This document shows, in pieces, positions 42,985-50,501 of a stretch of DNA of 64,000 nucleotides. The DNA is from Mycobacterium sp. MFM001 (GTDB lineage Bacteria > Actinomycetota > Actinomycetes > Mycobacteriales > Mycobacteriaceae). Where the stretch lies: positions 1 through 64,000 of the forward strand of contig NZ_BFAB01000006.1 of assembly GCF_003402475.1 (NCBI RefSeq). Direction: 5' to 3'. The first letter of the stretch is position 1; every line of letters begins with the position of its first letter. Both the position numbers and the translations under genes were made by a program. The notes below the pieces were generated by a model. The model searched no databases, was not told where the DNA came from, and was given only the letters and a program-made list of their open reading frames with translations.

Positions 42985-43769
42985 GCGGGTTTGTGCGCGA
43001 CGATCGCGACGGCGATCAGCCGGTCGCGGTACTTGCGGAACGTGCGGCGCATGGTCAGCACTCGCCGCCGGGCGTCGCGGTGGATCAGCAGGTTCCTGGC
43101 GAACCGCAGCGCTCCCAGCACACCCTCGTCGGCGATCAGGCGCCGCGGCTGCAACAACGCCATCGGCGCCGTCGCCACCTCGTCGACCACCAGGCCGCAC
43201 TCGGCCAGCAACGCGGTCCACTCGGTCACCGTCAGCGGGCGAGCGTTGACTTTGATTGCGCGAGCGAGGGATTGGCGCACGTCGGTCTTGACCTCGTCGG
43301 AGACGGTGTCCGGTGTGAGCGCGAGTTCGTGGATCGCGTAGCGCCCACCCGGCCGCAGCACCCGCGACGCCTCGGCGACGATGTTGTGCTTGGCGGCATC
43401 GCCCTGCATCGTGAGCATCGCCTCGCCGATCACGACATCGGTGGCCGCATCGGGCAGCCCGGTGTCGGCGGCGTCGGCGACACGGACGTCGCCGTGGCCG
43501 GCGACGAGATCGCGCACCGCCCGCGCGGCGTCGGGGTCCTGCTCCGCGCCGAGGTACGAACGCGGGTGGCGCGCCAGGATTTCGGTCGCGGTGCGGCCCA
43601 GCCCGGGTGCCAGCTCGAGCACGTCGGCGTCGGTGACGCCGGCGCGGGCCAAAAGTGTGCGGGTCAGCCCGATCCCGCCCGGTCGCAGCACCCGCTTGCC
43701 CAGCCGGGCCAGCAGCCAGTGGCCCTGGACGGCGTTATCGGCGCGATCAGCCGAGGGCAGGCCGGCCAT
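42981..43769 (-). CDS. SAM-dependent methyltransferase (Rv2622-like position)
   Basis: ATG 43769 shares a base with the stop of the cupin gene (TGATG). The 262-residue product has VLELAPGLGRTATEILARHP (motif I), SYLGAEQDPDAARAV, DVVIGEAMLTMQGDAAKHN and LRPGGRYAIHELAL, typical of UbiE/Coq5-type methyltransferases. The C-terminal region has an additional basic helix. Its neighbour with a DUF2249-cupin protein suggests a paired role. I recall a methyltransferase, Rv2622, in the equivalent part of M. tuberculosis. Confidence 0.85.
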   Translation of the reverse strand: MAGLPSADRADNAVQGHWLLARLGKRVLRPGGIGLTRTLLARAGVTDADVLELAPGLGRTATEILARHPRSYLGAEQDPDAARAVRDLVAGHGDVRVADAADTGLPDAATDVVIGEAMLTMQGDAAKHNIVAEASRVLRPGGRYAIHELALTPDTVSDEVKTDVRQSLARAIKVNARPLTVTEWTALLAECGLVVDEVATAPMALLQPRRLIADEGVLGALRFARNLLIHRDARRRVLTMRRTFRKYRDRLIAVAIVAHKPA

Positions 43770-44365
43770 CAGACTGCCTGTCGCACAGTCGGAGTCAGCG
43801 GCAGGATCTCGCGCTTCTGGTGCACGGTCAGGTACCGCAGCCCGTCGGGGCCGGCGCTGAACTGGCGTCGGGACCGCTTCGGCAGCCACAGCAGCGCGCC
43901 TGGGGCCAGCTCGATCTCGCCCTGCTCCGTGGCCAGCCGCCCGCTGCCGGACAGCACGTGGATCAGCACGTCGACGTCGGCGCCGGCGTGCGCGTCGATC
44001 CCGCCGCCCGGCGCCAGCGCAATGACATTGGAATCCAGGTCGCGATCGCGGACTTCCAGCTTCCACACCGCACCGGTCACGTCCGGCTCGGCCGCGACCT
44101 CGGCGGTGTTGGCGAGGATCCGGGGGAGCGAAGTCGCAGTGAGTTTGGTGATCCGGATCCGCCAGACCTTCGGCCCCTTTTCCACGTACTCCCAGCCGTA
44201 GCTGCCCGGGTAGTCGGTTTCGAACTCGTCGCGCAGGTGTTTGGGGTCGTGGTTGTTGACCAGCACGAACGATTCGCCGACGGCCAGTGCGCCGTAGGTG
44301 GCGAAGATCGTCGGGTGCTTCTGCGGCTTGGGCAACTCCCGGACGTCAAGTTCGTTCTCGGCCAT
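43769..44365 (-). CDS. DUF2249-cupin fusion protein
   Basis: ATG 44365 has GGGAGG upstream and gives 198 residues. Residues 8-80 form a DUF2249 domain (ELPKPQKHPTIFATYGALAV, FVLVNNHDPKHLRDEFETDY, GWEYVEKGPKVWRIRITK). Residues 110-190 are a cupin (GGIDAHAGADVDVLIHVLSG, ELAPGALLWLPKRSRR). DUF2249 proteins are often linked to nitrogen-oxide respiration and hemerythrin, so a redox or NO-sensing role is plausible. Divergent from fdxA across 53 bp with an inverted repeat. Confidence 0.82.
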   Translation of the reverse strand: MAENELDVRELPKPQKHPTIFATYGALAVGESFVLVNNHDPKHLRDEFETDYPGSYGWEYVEKGPKVWRIRITKLTATSLPRILANTAEVAAEPDVTGAVWKLEVRDRDLDSNVIALAPGGGIDAHAGADVDVLIHVLSGSGRLATEQGEIELAPGALLWLPKRSRRQFSAGPDGLRYLTVHQKREILPLTPTVRQAV

Positions 44366-44387
44366 GGATTTTCGAGCCTCCCTAGTT

Positions 44388-44409
44388 TTTACAATATGCC
44401 TTGTGTAAA
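44388..44409. promoter_or_regulatory. Inverted repeat between fdxA and the DUF2249-cupin gene
   Basis: TTTACA (44388-44393) and TGTAAA (44404-44409) are perfect inverted repeats separated by 10 bp; the inner ACAA/TTGT pair adds a second imperfect dyad. The element is centred in the 53-bp divergent promoter, AT-rich in a GC-rich genome, and lies 10 bp upstream of the fdxA ATG. A good operator candidate. Confidence 0.6.
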
Positions 44410-44418
44410 CTCTAGCGC

Positions 44419-44757
44419 ATGACGTACGTGATCGGGAAGCCATGTGTCGACGTGATGGACCGGGCCTGCGTGGACGAGTGCCCGGTCGACTGCATCTACG
44501 AGGGCGGACGCGCCCTCTACATCCACCCCGACGAATGCGTGGATTGCGGAGCCTGTGAGCCGGTCTGCCCGGTCGAGGCGATCTACTACGAAGACGACCT
44601 TCCTGAGGATCTGCAGCCGTATCTGGCCGACAATGCCGCGTTCTTCAGCGAAACGTTACCGGGCCAGGACGGGCCGTTGGGCTCGCCGGGCGGAGCGGCC
44701 AAGGTCGGGCCGCTGGGTGTGGACACGCCGCTGGTGGCTAACCTGCCGAAGGGATGA
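44419..44757 (+). CDS. fdxA: 7Fe/8Fe ferredoxin FdxA
   Basis: The 112-residue product begins MTYVIGKPCVDVMDRACVDE, with Cys at 9, 17, 21, 25, 40, 43, 46 and 50 (CVDCGACEPVCP), the cluster ligands of FdxA-type [3Fe-4S][4Fe-4S] ferredoxins. The C-terminal extension with DNAAFF and GSPGGAAKVGPLGVDTPLVA is also typical. It passes electrons to oxygenases or reductases. M. tuberculosis FdxA is hypoxia-induced. Coupled to the regulator downstream (ATGA), an unusual pairing. Confidence 0.94.
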   Translation: MTYVIGKPCVDVMDRACVDECPVDCIYEGGRALYIHPDECVDCGACEPVCPVEAIYYEDDLPEDLQPYLADNAAFFSETLPGQDGPLGSPGGAAKVGPLGVDTPLVANLPKG

Positions 44758-45380
44758 GCGCAATCAAGGAACCAGTCGGCCGCCGCCGCGATGTGCTGCG
44801 GGTGCTGAAGGCGGCGGCTGCTCCGATGAGCATCGTCGCGATCGCCGACGAGCTGGGCGTGCATCCCAACACCGTGCGGTTCCATCTCGACTCGCTGCTG
44901 GGCGACGGGCAGGTGGAGCAGGTGAGGCCGGAGCGCAAGGGGCCGGGCCGCCCGGCGCTGATGTTCCGCGCCACACGTCAGATGGATCGCGGCGGTCCGC
45001 GGCGCTACCGGCTGCTGGCCGAAATCCTGGCGATGGGCTTCGCGGCCGACCGCGATCCGGGCGCCAAGGCACTGGCCGCCGGCCGCGCGTGGGGACGGCA
45101 ACTGGAACCGCCCCGGCGCACCAAGGAATCGGTCGAGCACCTGGTCGACGTGCTCGACGAACTCGGGTTCGCCCCCGAGCGGCGCGGGCGCAAACAGCTC
45201 GGCCTGCGACACTGCCCCTTCCTGGAAATGGCCGAAGCGCGGCAAAGCGTTGTCTGCCCGATCCACCTCGGACTCATGCAGGGCGCATTGGAGAACTGGT
45301 CGGCGCCGGTGACCGTCGAACGGCTAGATGCGTTTGCTGAACCCGATCTCTGCATGGCGCACCTGGGCGCCGCGCGATGA
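44754..45380 (+). CDS. SufR-like winged-helix regulator with cysteine signature
   Basis: The 208-residue product has a DeoR/ArsR-like winged helix (DVLRVLKAAAAPMSIVAIAD, LGVHPNTVRFHLDSLLGDGQ) and a C-terminal domain with HCPFLEMAEARQSVVCPIH ... DLCMAHL, giving C-x13-C-x31-C. This spacing is close to that I recall for SufR, whose cysteines hold an Fe-S cluster. It is therefore a probable redox or iron-sulfur-sensing repressor. Coupled to fdxA upstream and to the membrane gene downstream. Equivalent to Rv2621c by position. Confidence 0.82.
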   Translation: MSAIKEPVGRRRDVLRVLKAAAAPMSIVAIADELGVHPNTVRFHLDSLLGDGQVEQVRPERKGPGRPALMFRATRQMDRGGPRRYRLLAEILAMGFAADRDPGAKALAAGRAWGRQLEPPRRTKESVEHLVDVLDELGFAPERRGRKQLGLRHCPFLEMAEARQSVVCPIHLGLMQGALENWSAPVTVERLDAFAEPDLCMAHLGAAR

Positions 45381-45802
45381 GCCCCGCACCGGCAATCGCC
45401 GTCGCGGTCACGTTCGTGTGGTTGGGCATGGTGCTGGCCATCTCGTTCCTCGAGGCACCGCTGAAGTTCCGCGCGCCGAACGTGACGCTGCAGATCGGGC
45501 TCGGCATCGGGCGGCTGGTTTTCCGTGCGCTCAACACGGTCGAGGTCGTACTGGCGCTGGTCGTCGTCGCGGTCATCGTTGCCGACCCGCCGGCACCCGC
45601 GGTCATCGGGGCGTTCGTGATCGGGTTCGCCGCGCTGGCCCTGCAGTTGGCGGCGGTGCGGCCGCGGCTGAATCGCCGCTCCGACAAGGTGCTCGCCGGC
45701 CTCAACGCGCCGCGCTCGCGCGGCCATTACGCCTACGTCGGCTTCGAGTTGGTCAAGGTGATCGCCTTGGCCGTCGCCGGGATTCTTCTACTATCCAGCT
45801 GA
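45377..45802 (+). CDS. Small four-helix membrane protein (DUF-type)
   Basis: ATG 45377 overlaps the regulator stop (ATGA). The 141-residue product has four membrane segments (IAVAVTFVWLGMVLAISFLE, VLALVVVAVIVADPPAP, IGAFVIGFAALALQLAAVR, IALAVAGILLLSS) and a conserved basic loop RPRLNRRSDKVLAG. It matches a family found with this regulator in mycobacteria (Rv2620c by position). Function unknown; transport or a membrane redox role is possible. Confidence 0.72.
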   Translation: MSPAPAIAVAVTFVWLGMVLAISFLEAPLKFRAPNVTLQIGLGIGRLVFRALNTVEVVLALVVVAVIVADPPAPAVIGAFVIGFAALALQLAAVRPRLNRRSDKVLAGLNAPRSRGHYAYVGFELVKVIALAVAGILLLSS

Positions 45803-45826
45803 AGACGTCACCAGAAAAGGACTTCC

Positions 45827-46159
45827 ATGGAAACGATTTCGCTGACCAGCCTGGCCGACGAAAAACTGGCCGAGGCCCGCGAGACACGCAGCGGGCGCGC
45901 CGCGCACACCCTGCACGGCGGCCATACCCACGAGCTGCGCCAGACCGTGATGGCGCTGTTGGCCGGGCGTGAGCTGTCCGAACACGACAGCCCGGGACAG
46001 GCGTCGCTGCAGGTGCTCAAGGGTCACGTCCGGATCAGCGCCGGCGACGACTCCTGGGACGGCAAGACCGGCGACTACGTCGTGATTCCGCCGCAACGGC
46101 ACTCCCTGCAGGCGGTCGACGATTCGGTGGTCCTGCTGACCGTCTTCAAGAGCCTCTAG
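45827..46159 (+). CDS. Small cupin protein
   Basis: The 110-residue single-cupin protein (GGHTHELRQTVMALLAGREL, GQASLQVLKGHVRI, GDYVVIPPQRHSLQAV) has histidines that may bind a metal. No other domain is present. It starts 24 bp after the membrane gene with an AAAAGGAC site, and is followed by the flavin oxidoreductase after 3 bp. Equivalent to Rv2619c by position. Possible dioxygenase or ligand sensor. Confidence 0.82.
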   Translation: METISLTSLADEKLAEARETRSGRAAHTLHGGHTHELRQTVMALLAGRELSEHDSPGQASLQVLKGHVRISAGDDSWDGKTGDYVVIPPQRHSLQAVDDSVVLLTVFKSL

Positions 46160-46162
46160 CCG

Positions 46163-47110
46163 TTGCTGTCGACGCCCTGGTCGCGCGGTGTGGGGCTGCG
46201 GGTCCCGATCGTCAACGCGCCGATGGGCGGGGTGGCCGGTGGCCGACTAGCCGCCGCGGTCACCGCGGCGGGCGGGCTGGGCATGGTCGGCATGGGCAGC
46301 ACCGGGTCGACGTCGTCGCTGACCGCCGAGCTGCAGCACGTGCGCGGGACGTTCGGAATTGGCTTGGTGGACTGGGTGATTCGCCAGGAGCCGGACCTGC
46401 TGGACGCCGCTCTGGACGCACAGCCGGCGCTGTTGTCGGTCAGCTTCGGCACCGACCTGTCCTGGGCCGCGCGCGCCCGTGACGCCGGAATCGCCACGGC
46501 CACACAGGTTTACGACGCCGACGGCGCCCGGCGGGCGGCCGACGCAGGGATCGACGTGCTGGTGGCCCGCGGCGCCGAAGGCGGCGGCCACGGAGAGGCT
46601 ACGATCGCGACGCTGCCGCTGCTCGACGCGGTACTGGACGCCGTGTCGGTGCCGGTGCTGGCCGCCGGCGGAATCGGGTCGCCGCGAAGCCTCGCCGCCG
46701 TGCTGGCCGCCGGCGCTGCCGGCGCGTGGTTGGGCACCTGCCTGTCGGCCTGCGCGGAGGCGCTGACCACCGACGCCGCCCGCAAGGCACTGATCGCCGC
46801 CCGCGAGACCGACACCACCCCCACCCGCGTGTTCGACGTCGGCCGCGGATACCCGTGGCCGCAGCGGTTTCCGTCGCGGGTGCTGCGCAACGACTTCGTC
46901 GCACGGTGGGCCGGGCGGGAAGACGCGCTGGCCGACGATGCCGGCGCGCGGGCCGAGCTTGCCGACGCGATCGCCGCCGAGGACTACCGGATCGCTCCCG
47001 TCGACGCCGGGCAGGGCGTCGGGATGATCACCGGGGTGGAGCCCGTCGCCGCCGTCATCGAGCGGCTGTGCGCCGGCGCCGAACGCCTGCTGGCACGTTG
47101 GGCCGGCTAG
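46163..47110 (+). CDS. NAD(P)H-dependent flavin oxidoreductase (nitronate monooxygenase-like)
   Basis: The 315-residue product has the NMO/2-nitropropane dioxygenase TIM barrel: VPIVNAPMGGVAGGRLAAAV, GGLGMVGMGSTGS, LLSVSFGTDLSW, VLVARGAEGGGHGEATI and PVLAAGGIGSPRSLAAVLAA (FMN phosphate site), LGTCLSACAEAL. It oxidises nitronates or reduces quinones using FMN. The TTG start, 3 bp after the cupin stop, has no better alternative. Last gene of the fdxA operon; its stop overlaps that of the convergent regulator. Confidence 0.88.
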   Translation: MLSTPWSRGVGLRVPIVNAPMGGVAGGRLAAAVTAAGGLGMVGMGSTGSTSSLTAELQHVRGTFGIGLVDWVIRQEPDLLDAALDAQPALLSVSFGTDLSWAARARDAGIATATQVYDADGARRAADAGIDVLVARGAEGGGHGEATIATLPLLDAVLDAVSVPVLAAGGIGSPRSLAAVLAAGAAGAWLGTCLSACAEALTTDAARKALIAARETDTTPTRVFDVGRGYPWPQRFPSRVLRNDFVARWAGREDALADDAGARAELADAIAAEDYRIAPVDAGQGVGMITGVEPVAAVIERLCAGAERLLARWAG

Positions 47111-47799
47111 CCCGCGGCAAGCACCACGCAACACCGGTCCGGGTGCGGATCGAGCCGGGTGTGCGGGCTGTGTGGCGCCAGCGCCTCGGCCACGCCAGCG
47201 ATCAGCGCGTGGTTCATGCCGCAAGCCAATTCGGTCTGCTGGCGGGCCAGCGCGTGGAACGGGCAGTTGGCCAGACAGATCTCGTCGCCGACGCGGCGGG
47301 GTTCGTAGCCGTGCGCGGCCAGCAGCGCCGCCGCGAGCTCCAGCGCCGACTCGGCGTCGCGCGGCCGCTCGGCGTCCTGCGCTATCGCCCGGCCGTGGTC
47401 GTGGGCGATCCGGTGTAGCACGTCGACGGCGGGTACGCCCGTCGCGGCGGACTCGGCAATGGCGTCGGCCATCAGCCGGCCGGCCAGCTCGTACTCGCGC
47501 TGCGGCAGGCTGACCGCGATGTCGCGGCCCGCCCGCCGATACAGCTTCGAGGGGCGGCCCGCCCCCGGGCCCGAGCGTCCGGTCAACCGGGCGTAGTCGC
47601 ATTCCAGCAGGCCCTCGGCCGCCAGCCGGTCGAGATGGAATTTCGCCTGGTGGCGGGCGATGCCGACGGCCTCGGCGGCCTGGTCGCGGCTGACCGGTTC
47701 GGCTTGTGAGCACACGAATCGGTAGAGCTGGCGGCGTACTGGATCGGCGAGTGCGCCGATCCCGGCGGCGTCACGCTGCAGGTCGTCCATCGAGCCCAT
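47107..47799 (-). CDS. Second SufR-like winged-helix regulator
   Basis: The 230-residue protein has a winged helix (ADPVRRQLYRFVCSQAEPVS, VGIARHQAKFHLDRLAAEGL) and a C-terminal domain with NCPFHALARQQTELACGMNH ... PDRCC, a C-x13-C-x29-C pattern like its paralogue at 44.8 kb. The likely role is Fe-S or redox sensing. It diverges from the DoxX-like gene, whose promoter region contains CTAAC repeats. ATG 47799 or 47790 could be the start. Equivalent to Rv2618 by position. Confidence 0.82.
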   Translation of the reverse strand: MGSMDDLQRDAAGIGALADPVRRQLYRFVCSQAEPVSRDQAAEAVGIARHQAKFHLDRLAAEGLLECDYARLTGRSGPGAGRPSKLYRRAGRDIAVSLPQREYELAGRLMADAIAESAATGVPAVDVLHRIAHDHGRAIAQDAERPRDAESALELAAALLAAHGYEPRRVGDEICLANCPFHALARQQTELACGMNHALIAGVAEALAPHSPHTRLDPHPDRCCVVLAAG

Positions 47800-47801
47800 T
47801 T

Positions 47802-47873
47802 CTAACTAACAAAACGCTTGACGTTACATTCTACAAGTTCTAACGTTCAAATTATTATCCGTTAGTCAGGAGG
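47802..47873 (+). promoter_or_regulatory. Promoter and CTAAC operator cluster of the DoxX-like gene
   Basis: TTGACG (47818-47823) and TAACGT (47841-47846) are 17 bp apart, a good promoter. CTAAC occurs at 47802-47806, 47806-47810 and 47840-47844, and inverted as GTTAG at 47861-47865; CTAACG/CGTTAG (47840-47845, 47860-47865) flank the region just after the -10. AGGAGG is at 47868-47873, before ATG 47879. Confidence 0.62.
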
Positions 47874-47878
47874 CAGTC

Positions 47879-48301
47879 ATGGCCACCGATCAAGCCACCC
47901 CCGCAATCACGCTGAAGGATCCGGCGCACGCCGCATACCTGCTGCTGCGCGTCGTGTTCACCGTCGCGCCGATCGTGTTCGGGCTGGACAAGTTCTTCAA
48001 TCTGCTCACGCACCCGCATCACTGGAGCATGTACCTGGCGCCCTGGATCGACGACATCGTTCCGGGCAGTGCCGACCAGTGCATGTACCTGGTCGGCGTG
48101 ATCGAGATCGTCGCCGGCGTGCTGGTGGCCGTCGCGCCGCGCATCGGCGCGTGGGTGGTGGCGGCCTGGCTGGCCGGCATCATCATCGACCTGTTGACCT
48201 TGTCCGGCTACTACGACATCGCGTTGCGCGACTTCGGTCTGCTCGTCGGCGCTGTCGCGCTGGGCCTGTTAGCGCAATCCGCTCACACCGCGCGCACGTA
48301 G
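47879..48301 (+). CDS. DoxX-like membrane protein
   Basis: The 140-residue product has four membrane segments (LLLRVVFTVAPIVFGLDKFF, MYLVGVIEIVAGVLVAVA, WVVAAWLAGIIIDLLTL, FGLLVGAVALGLLAQS) and the DoxX-style FGLDKFFNLLTHPHHWSMYL start. DoxX proteins of mycobacteria form membrane redox complexes with thiol handling. Strong AGGAGG site and a good promoter. Equivalent to Rv2617c by position. The 3' end overlaps the convergent DUF1990 gene by 19 bp. Confidence 0.82.
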   Translation: MATDQATPAITLKDPAHAAYLLLRVVFTVAPIVFGLDKFFNLLTHPHHWSMYLAPWIDDIVPGSADQCMYLVGVIEIVAGVLVAVAPRIGAWVVAAWLAGIIIDLLTLSGYYDIALRDFGLLVGAVALGLLAQSAHTART

Positions 48302-48780
48302 CGCTTGGCGATGACCCGCTGGCCCAGCTTGGTGAACGGGCCGGCGGCCTTGGCCCACCACGCCACCGGCCGGGAGAACGACGACACTTCGGCGAACACC
48401 GCGGCGGTCACCGGGTCGTGGCGCACCACGAACCGCTCCTCGCCGGACTCGGGGTGGCCGGGCAGCGTGCCGTAGGCAAATCCCTTGGCCTCGGGTTCGT
48501 CGACCACATACACCACCCGGCAGGGTGCTTGCAGCGGGCCGAGACCGACCAGCACCACCGCGCCGACCGTCACCACGTCGCTGCTGGCCTTCACCCGCAA
48601 CCCGGCGCCACGCTGCATGCCCCAGTGCATGACGGCGTCGGCGGCGTCCTCGAAACGCTTTTGGCCGGCGCCGATTTGGGTGGCAAACCCGAGATGGTCA
48701 TAGCCCGGTGGCGGCGGACCGGCGGTCGCGCCCACTTCGGGATAGGTCAACGGCAGATCGGTCAGCGTGTGCAAGTCCAC
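48283..48780 (-). CDS. DUF1990 family protein
   Basis: The preferred GTG 48780 gives 165 residues (MDLHTLTDLPLTYPEVGATA), close to the length I recall for Rv2616; GTG 48813 is the longer option. The DUF1990 pattern includes GYDHLGFATQIGAGQKRFED, AADAVMHWGMQRGAGLRV and AYGTLPGHPESGEERFVVRH, with a cupin-like or SRPBCC-like beta fold predicted. No known activity. It diverges from the aldo-keto reductase gene. Confidence 0.82.
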   Translation of the reverse strand: MDLHTLTDLPLTYPEVGATAGPPPPGYDHLGFATQIGAGQKRFEDAADAVMHWGMQRGAGLRVKASSDVVTVGAVVLVGLGPLQAPCRVVYVVDEPEAKGFAYGTLPGHPESGEERFVVRHDPVTAAVFAEVSSFSRPVAWWAKAAGPFTKLGQRVIAKRYVRAV

Positions 48781-48838
48781 GCGCTTCAGCTTGCCACGCG
48801 CGGCGGCGGCCACGCAGGCGCGGCGTACGGTCGAAAAG

Positions 48839-49711
48839 GTGACTGCACAAACCGCAAAAGCTCAAGCATCCGGCACGTTCACTCTCGGCGACATGACGGT
48901 CAACCGGCTGGGTTTCGGCGCCATGCGCCTGACCGGCAAGGGCGTGTGGGGCCCACCCGCCGACCGCGCCGAAGCCGTGCGGGTGCTGCGTCGGGCGGTG
49001 GAGCTCGGCGTCAACTTCATCGACACCGCCGACTCCTACGGCCCCTACGTCTCCGAAGAAATCATTCGCGAGGCGCTGCACCCCTACGACGGCCTGGTGA
49101 TCGCGACCAAGGCCGGCCTGCTGCGCACCGGGCCGGATGTGTGGATCCCGCTGGGAAACCCGAGCTATCTGCGCCAGGAATGCGAGATGAGTCTGCGCCG
49201 GCTCGGGGTCGACACGATCGACCTGTTCCAGCTGCACCGCGTCGACGCCAATTTTCCGCTGGCCGACCAGGTCGGCGAGCTCGTCAAGCTCAAAGACGAA
49301 GGCAAGATCCGCCACATCGGCCTGTCCGAGGTCGATGTCGACCAACTGAGACAGGCCCAGCAGATCACACCGATCGTGTCGGTGCAGAACATGTACAACC
49401 TGACCGCGCGTGCCGCCGAGCCGCTGCTGGACGCGTGCACCAAGGAGGAGATCGGGTTCATCCCGTGGTTCCCGCTGGCCGCCGGCCCCCTGGCCGCCCC
49501 CGACGGCCCGCTGCAGCGGATGGCCGGCGAGCACGACGCCACCGCCTCGCAAATGGCGCTGGCCTGGCTGCTCAAACGCTCGCCGGTGATGCTGCCGATC
49601 CCCGGGACCTCCAGCGTGGCGCACCTGGAAGAGAACGTCGCCGCCGCCGAGATCACGCTGTCGGACGACGAATTCGAGCTGCTGGCGGCCATCGGCGAAC
49701 AGAACGCCTAG
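48839..49711 (+). CDS. Aldo/keto reductase
   Basis: GTG 48839 gives 290 residues; a longer frame would overlap the divergent DUF1990 gene. The AKR barrel keeps NFIDTADSYGPYVSEE (Asp, Tyr), VIATKAGL (Lys), DLFQLHRVD (His) and IRHIGLSEV, the catalytic tetrad. The C-terminal LPIPGTSSVAHLEENV binds NADPH. It reduces carbonyls; the substrate is unknown. Not part of an operon. Confidence 0.88.
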   Translation: MTAQTAKAQASGTFTLGDMTVNRLGFGAMRLTGKGVWGPPADRAEAVRVLRRAVELGVNFIDTADSYGPYVSEEIIREALHPYDGLVIATKAGLLRTGPDVWIPLGNPSYLRQECEMSLRRLGVDTIDLFQLHRVDANFPLADQVGELVKLKDEGKIRHIGLSEVDVDQLRQAQQITPIVSVQNMYNLTARAAEPLLDACTKEEIGFIPWFPLAAGPLAAPDGPLQRMAGEHDATASQMALAWLLKRSPVMLPIPGTSSVAHLEENVAAAEITLSDDEFELLAAIGEQNA

Positions 49712-49778
49712 CGGCGATCGCAAGCGCGGCGAAGCCGGGCGCAGCGGGTCGCCGCCATCGAGGCAATACGGTGTCCTG

Positions 49779-50402
49779 GTGGCACCCGAGAACACGCGAC
49801 ACCCCGGCGGCGGATTCAACCCGCCCGAGCCGACCACCAAAGGCGGTCCCGACTACGGCAGGTTCATCGAGGCGGTGCGGGTGCTGCAGGACCATGCCCG
49901 TGCCGTCGACGCACCCGACGAGGTGATCGGCGAGGCGGCCGATCTGTTGGAAAAGGTGTCCGACCTGTTGACGCCGTTCGACACCGACGAATGGCGCTCG
50001 CCGTCGGGCCGCCGGATGGACCTGCCGATGCGCGGCAACATCTCGTCGATACCGATGAAGATGAACAAGACCGACGACGGGCGGATCCGCGGCTGGGCCC
50101 GTTTCCGCCGGTTCCATTTGGGGCGCAACGGCGCTGTACACGGCGGCATGGTTGCGCAGCTCTTCGATTCGGTGCTGGGGCTGACGTCGGCGGTGCTCAC
50201 GGGCGGCCCCTACCAGCGCACCGCCTACCTGCATCTGGACTACCGGCACATCGTGCCGATCGAGAAGGAGCTGCAGGTGGAGGCCGGAATCAGCCGGGTC
50301 GAGGGCCGCAAGATCTTCGTCTCAGGCCACCTGAGCGACGGCGACACCCTGCTGACCGAAGGCGAAGCGCTGTTCGTGATGCTCAAACCGGGCCAGGCGT
50401 AG
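49779..50402 (+). CDS. PaaI-type hotdog thioesterase
   Basis: The 207-residue product has a hotdog domain in its C-terminal half with GAVHGGMVAQLFDSVLGLTS and TAYLHLDYRHIVPIEKELQV, typical of PaaI/YbgC thioesterases that hydrolyse acyl- or aryl-CoA. The N-terminal 90 residues are helical and specific to mycobacterial members. GTG start. It stands 99 bp before thrS and may be co-transcribed. Substrate unknown. Confidence 0.82.
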   Translation: MAPENTRHPGGGFNPPEPTTKGGPDYGRFIEAVRVLQDHARAVDAPDEVIGEAADLLEKVSDLLTPFDTDEWRSPSGRRMDLPMRGNISSIPMKMNKTDDGRIRGWARFRRFHLGRNGAVHGGMVAQLFDSVLGLTSAVLTGGPYQRTAYLHLDYRHIVPIEKELQVEAGISRVEGRKIFVSGHLSDGDTLLTEGEALFVMLKPGQA

Positions 50403-50501
50403 CTGTTTCAGCGGTTCCGGTGGCGGCTCGGCGGCCCTGCTTGGCCACGGGCCGCCCCGATAGCATGGTCGTCGACCCACCGAACTTTGGAGACCGCCCC
50501 G

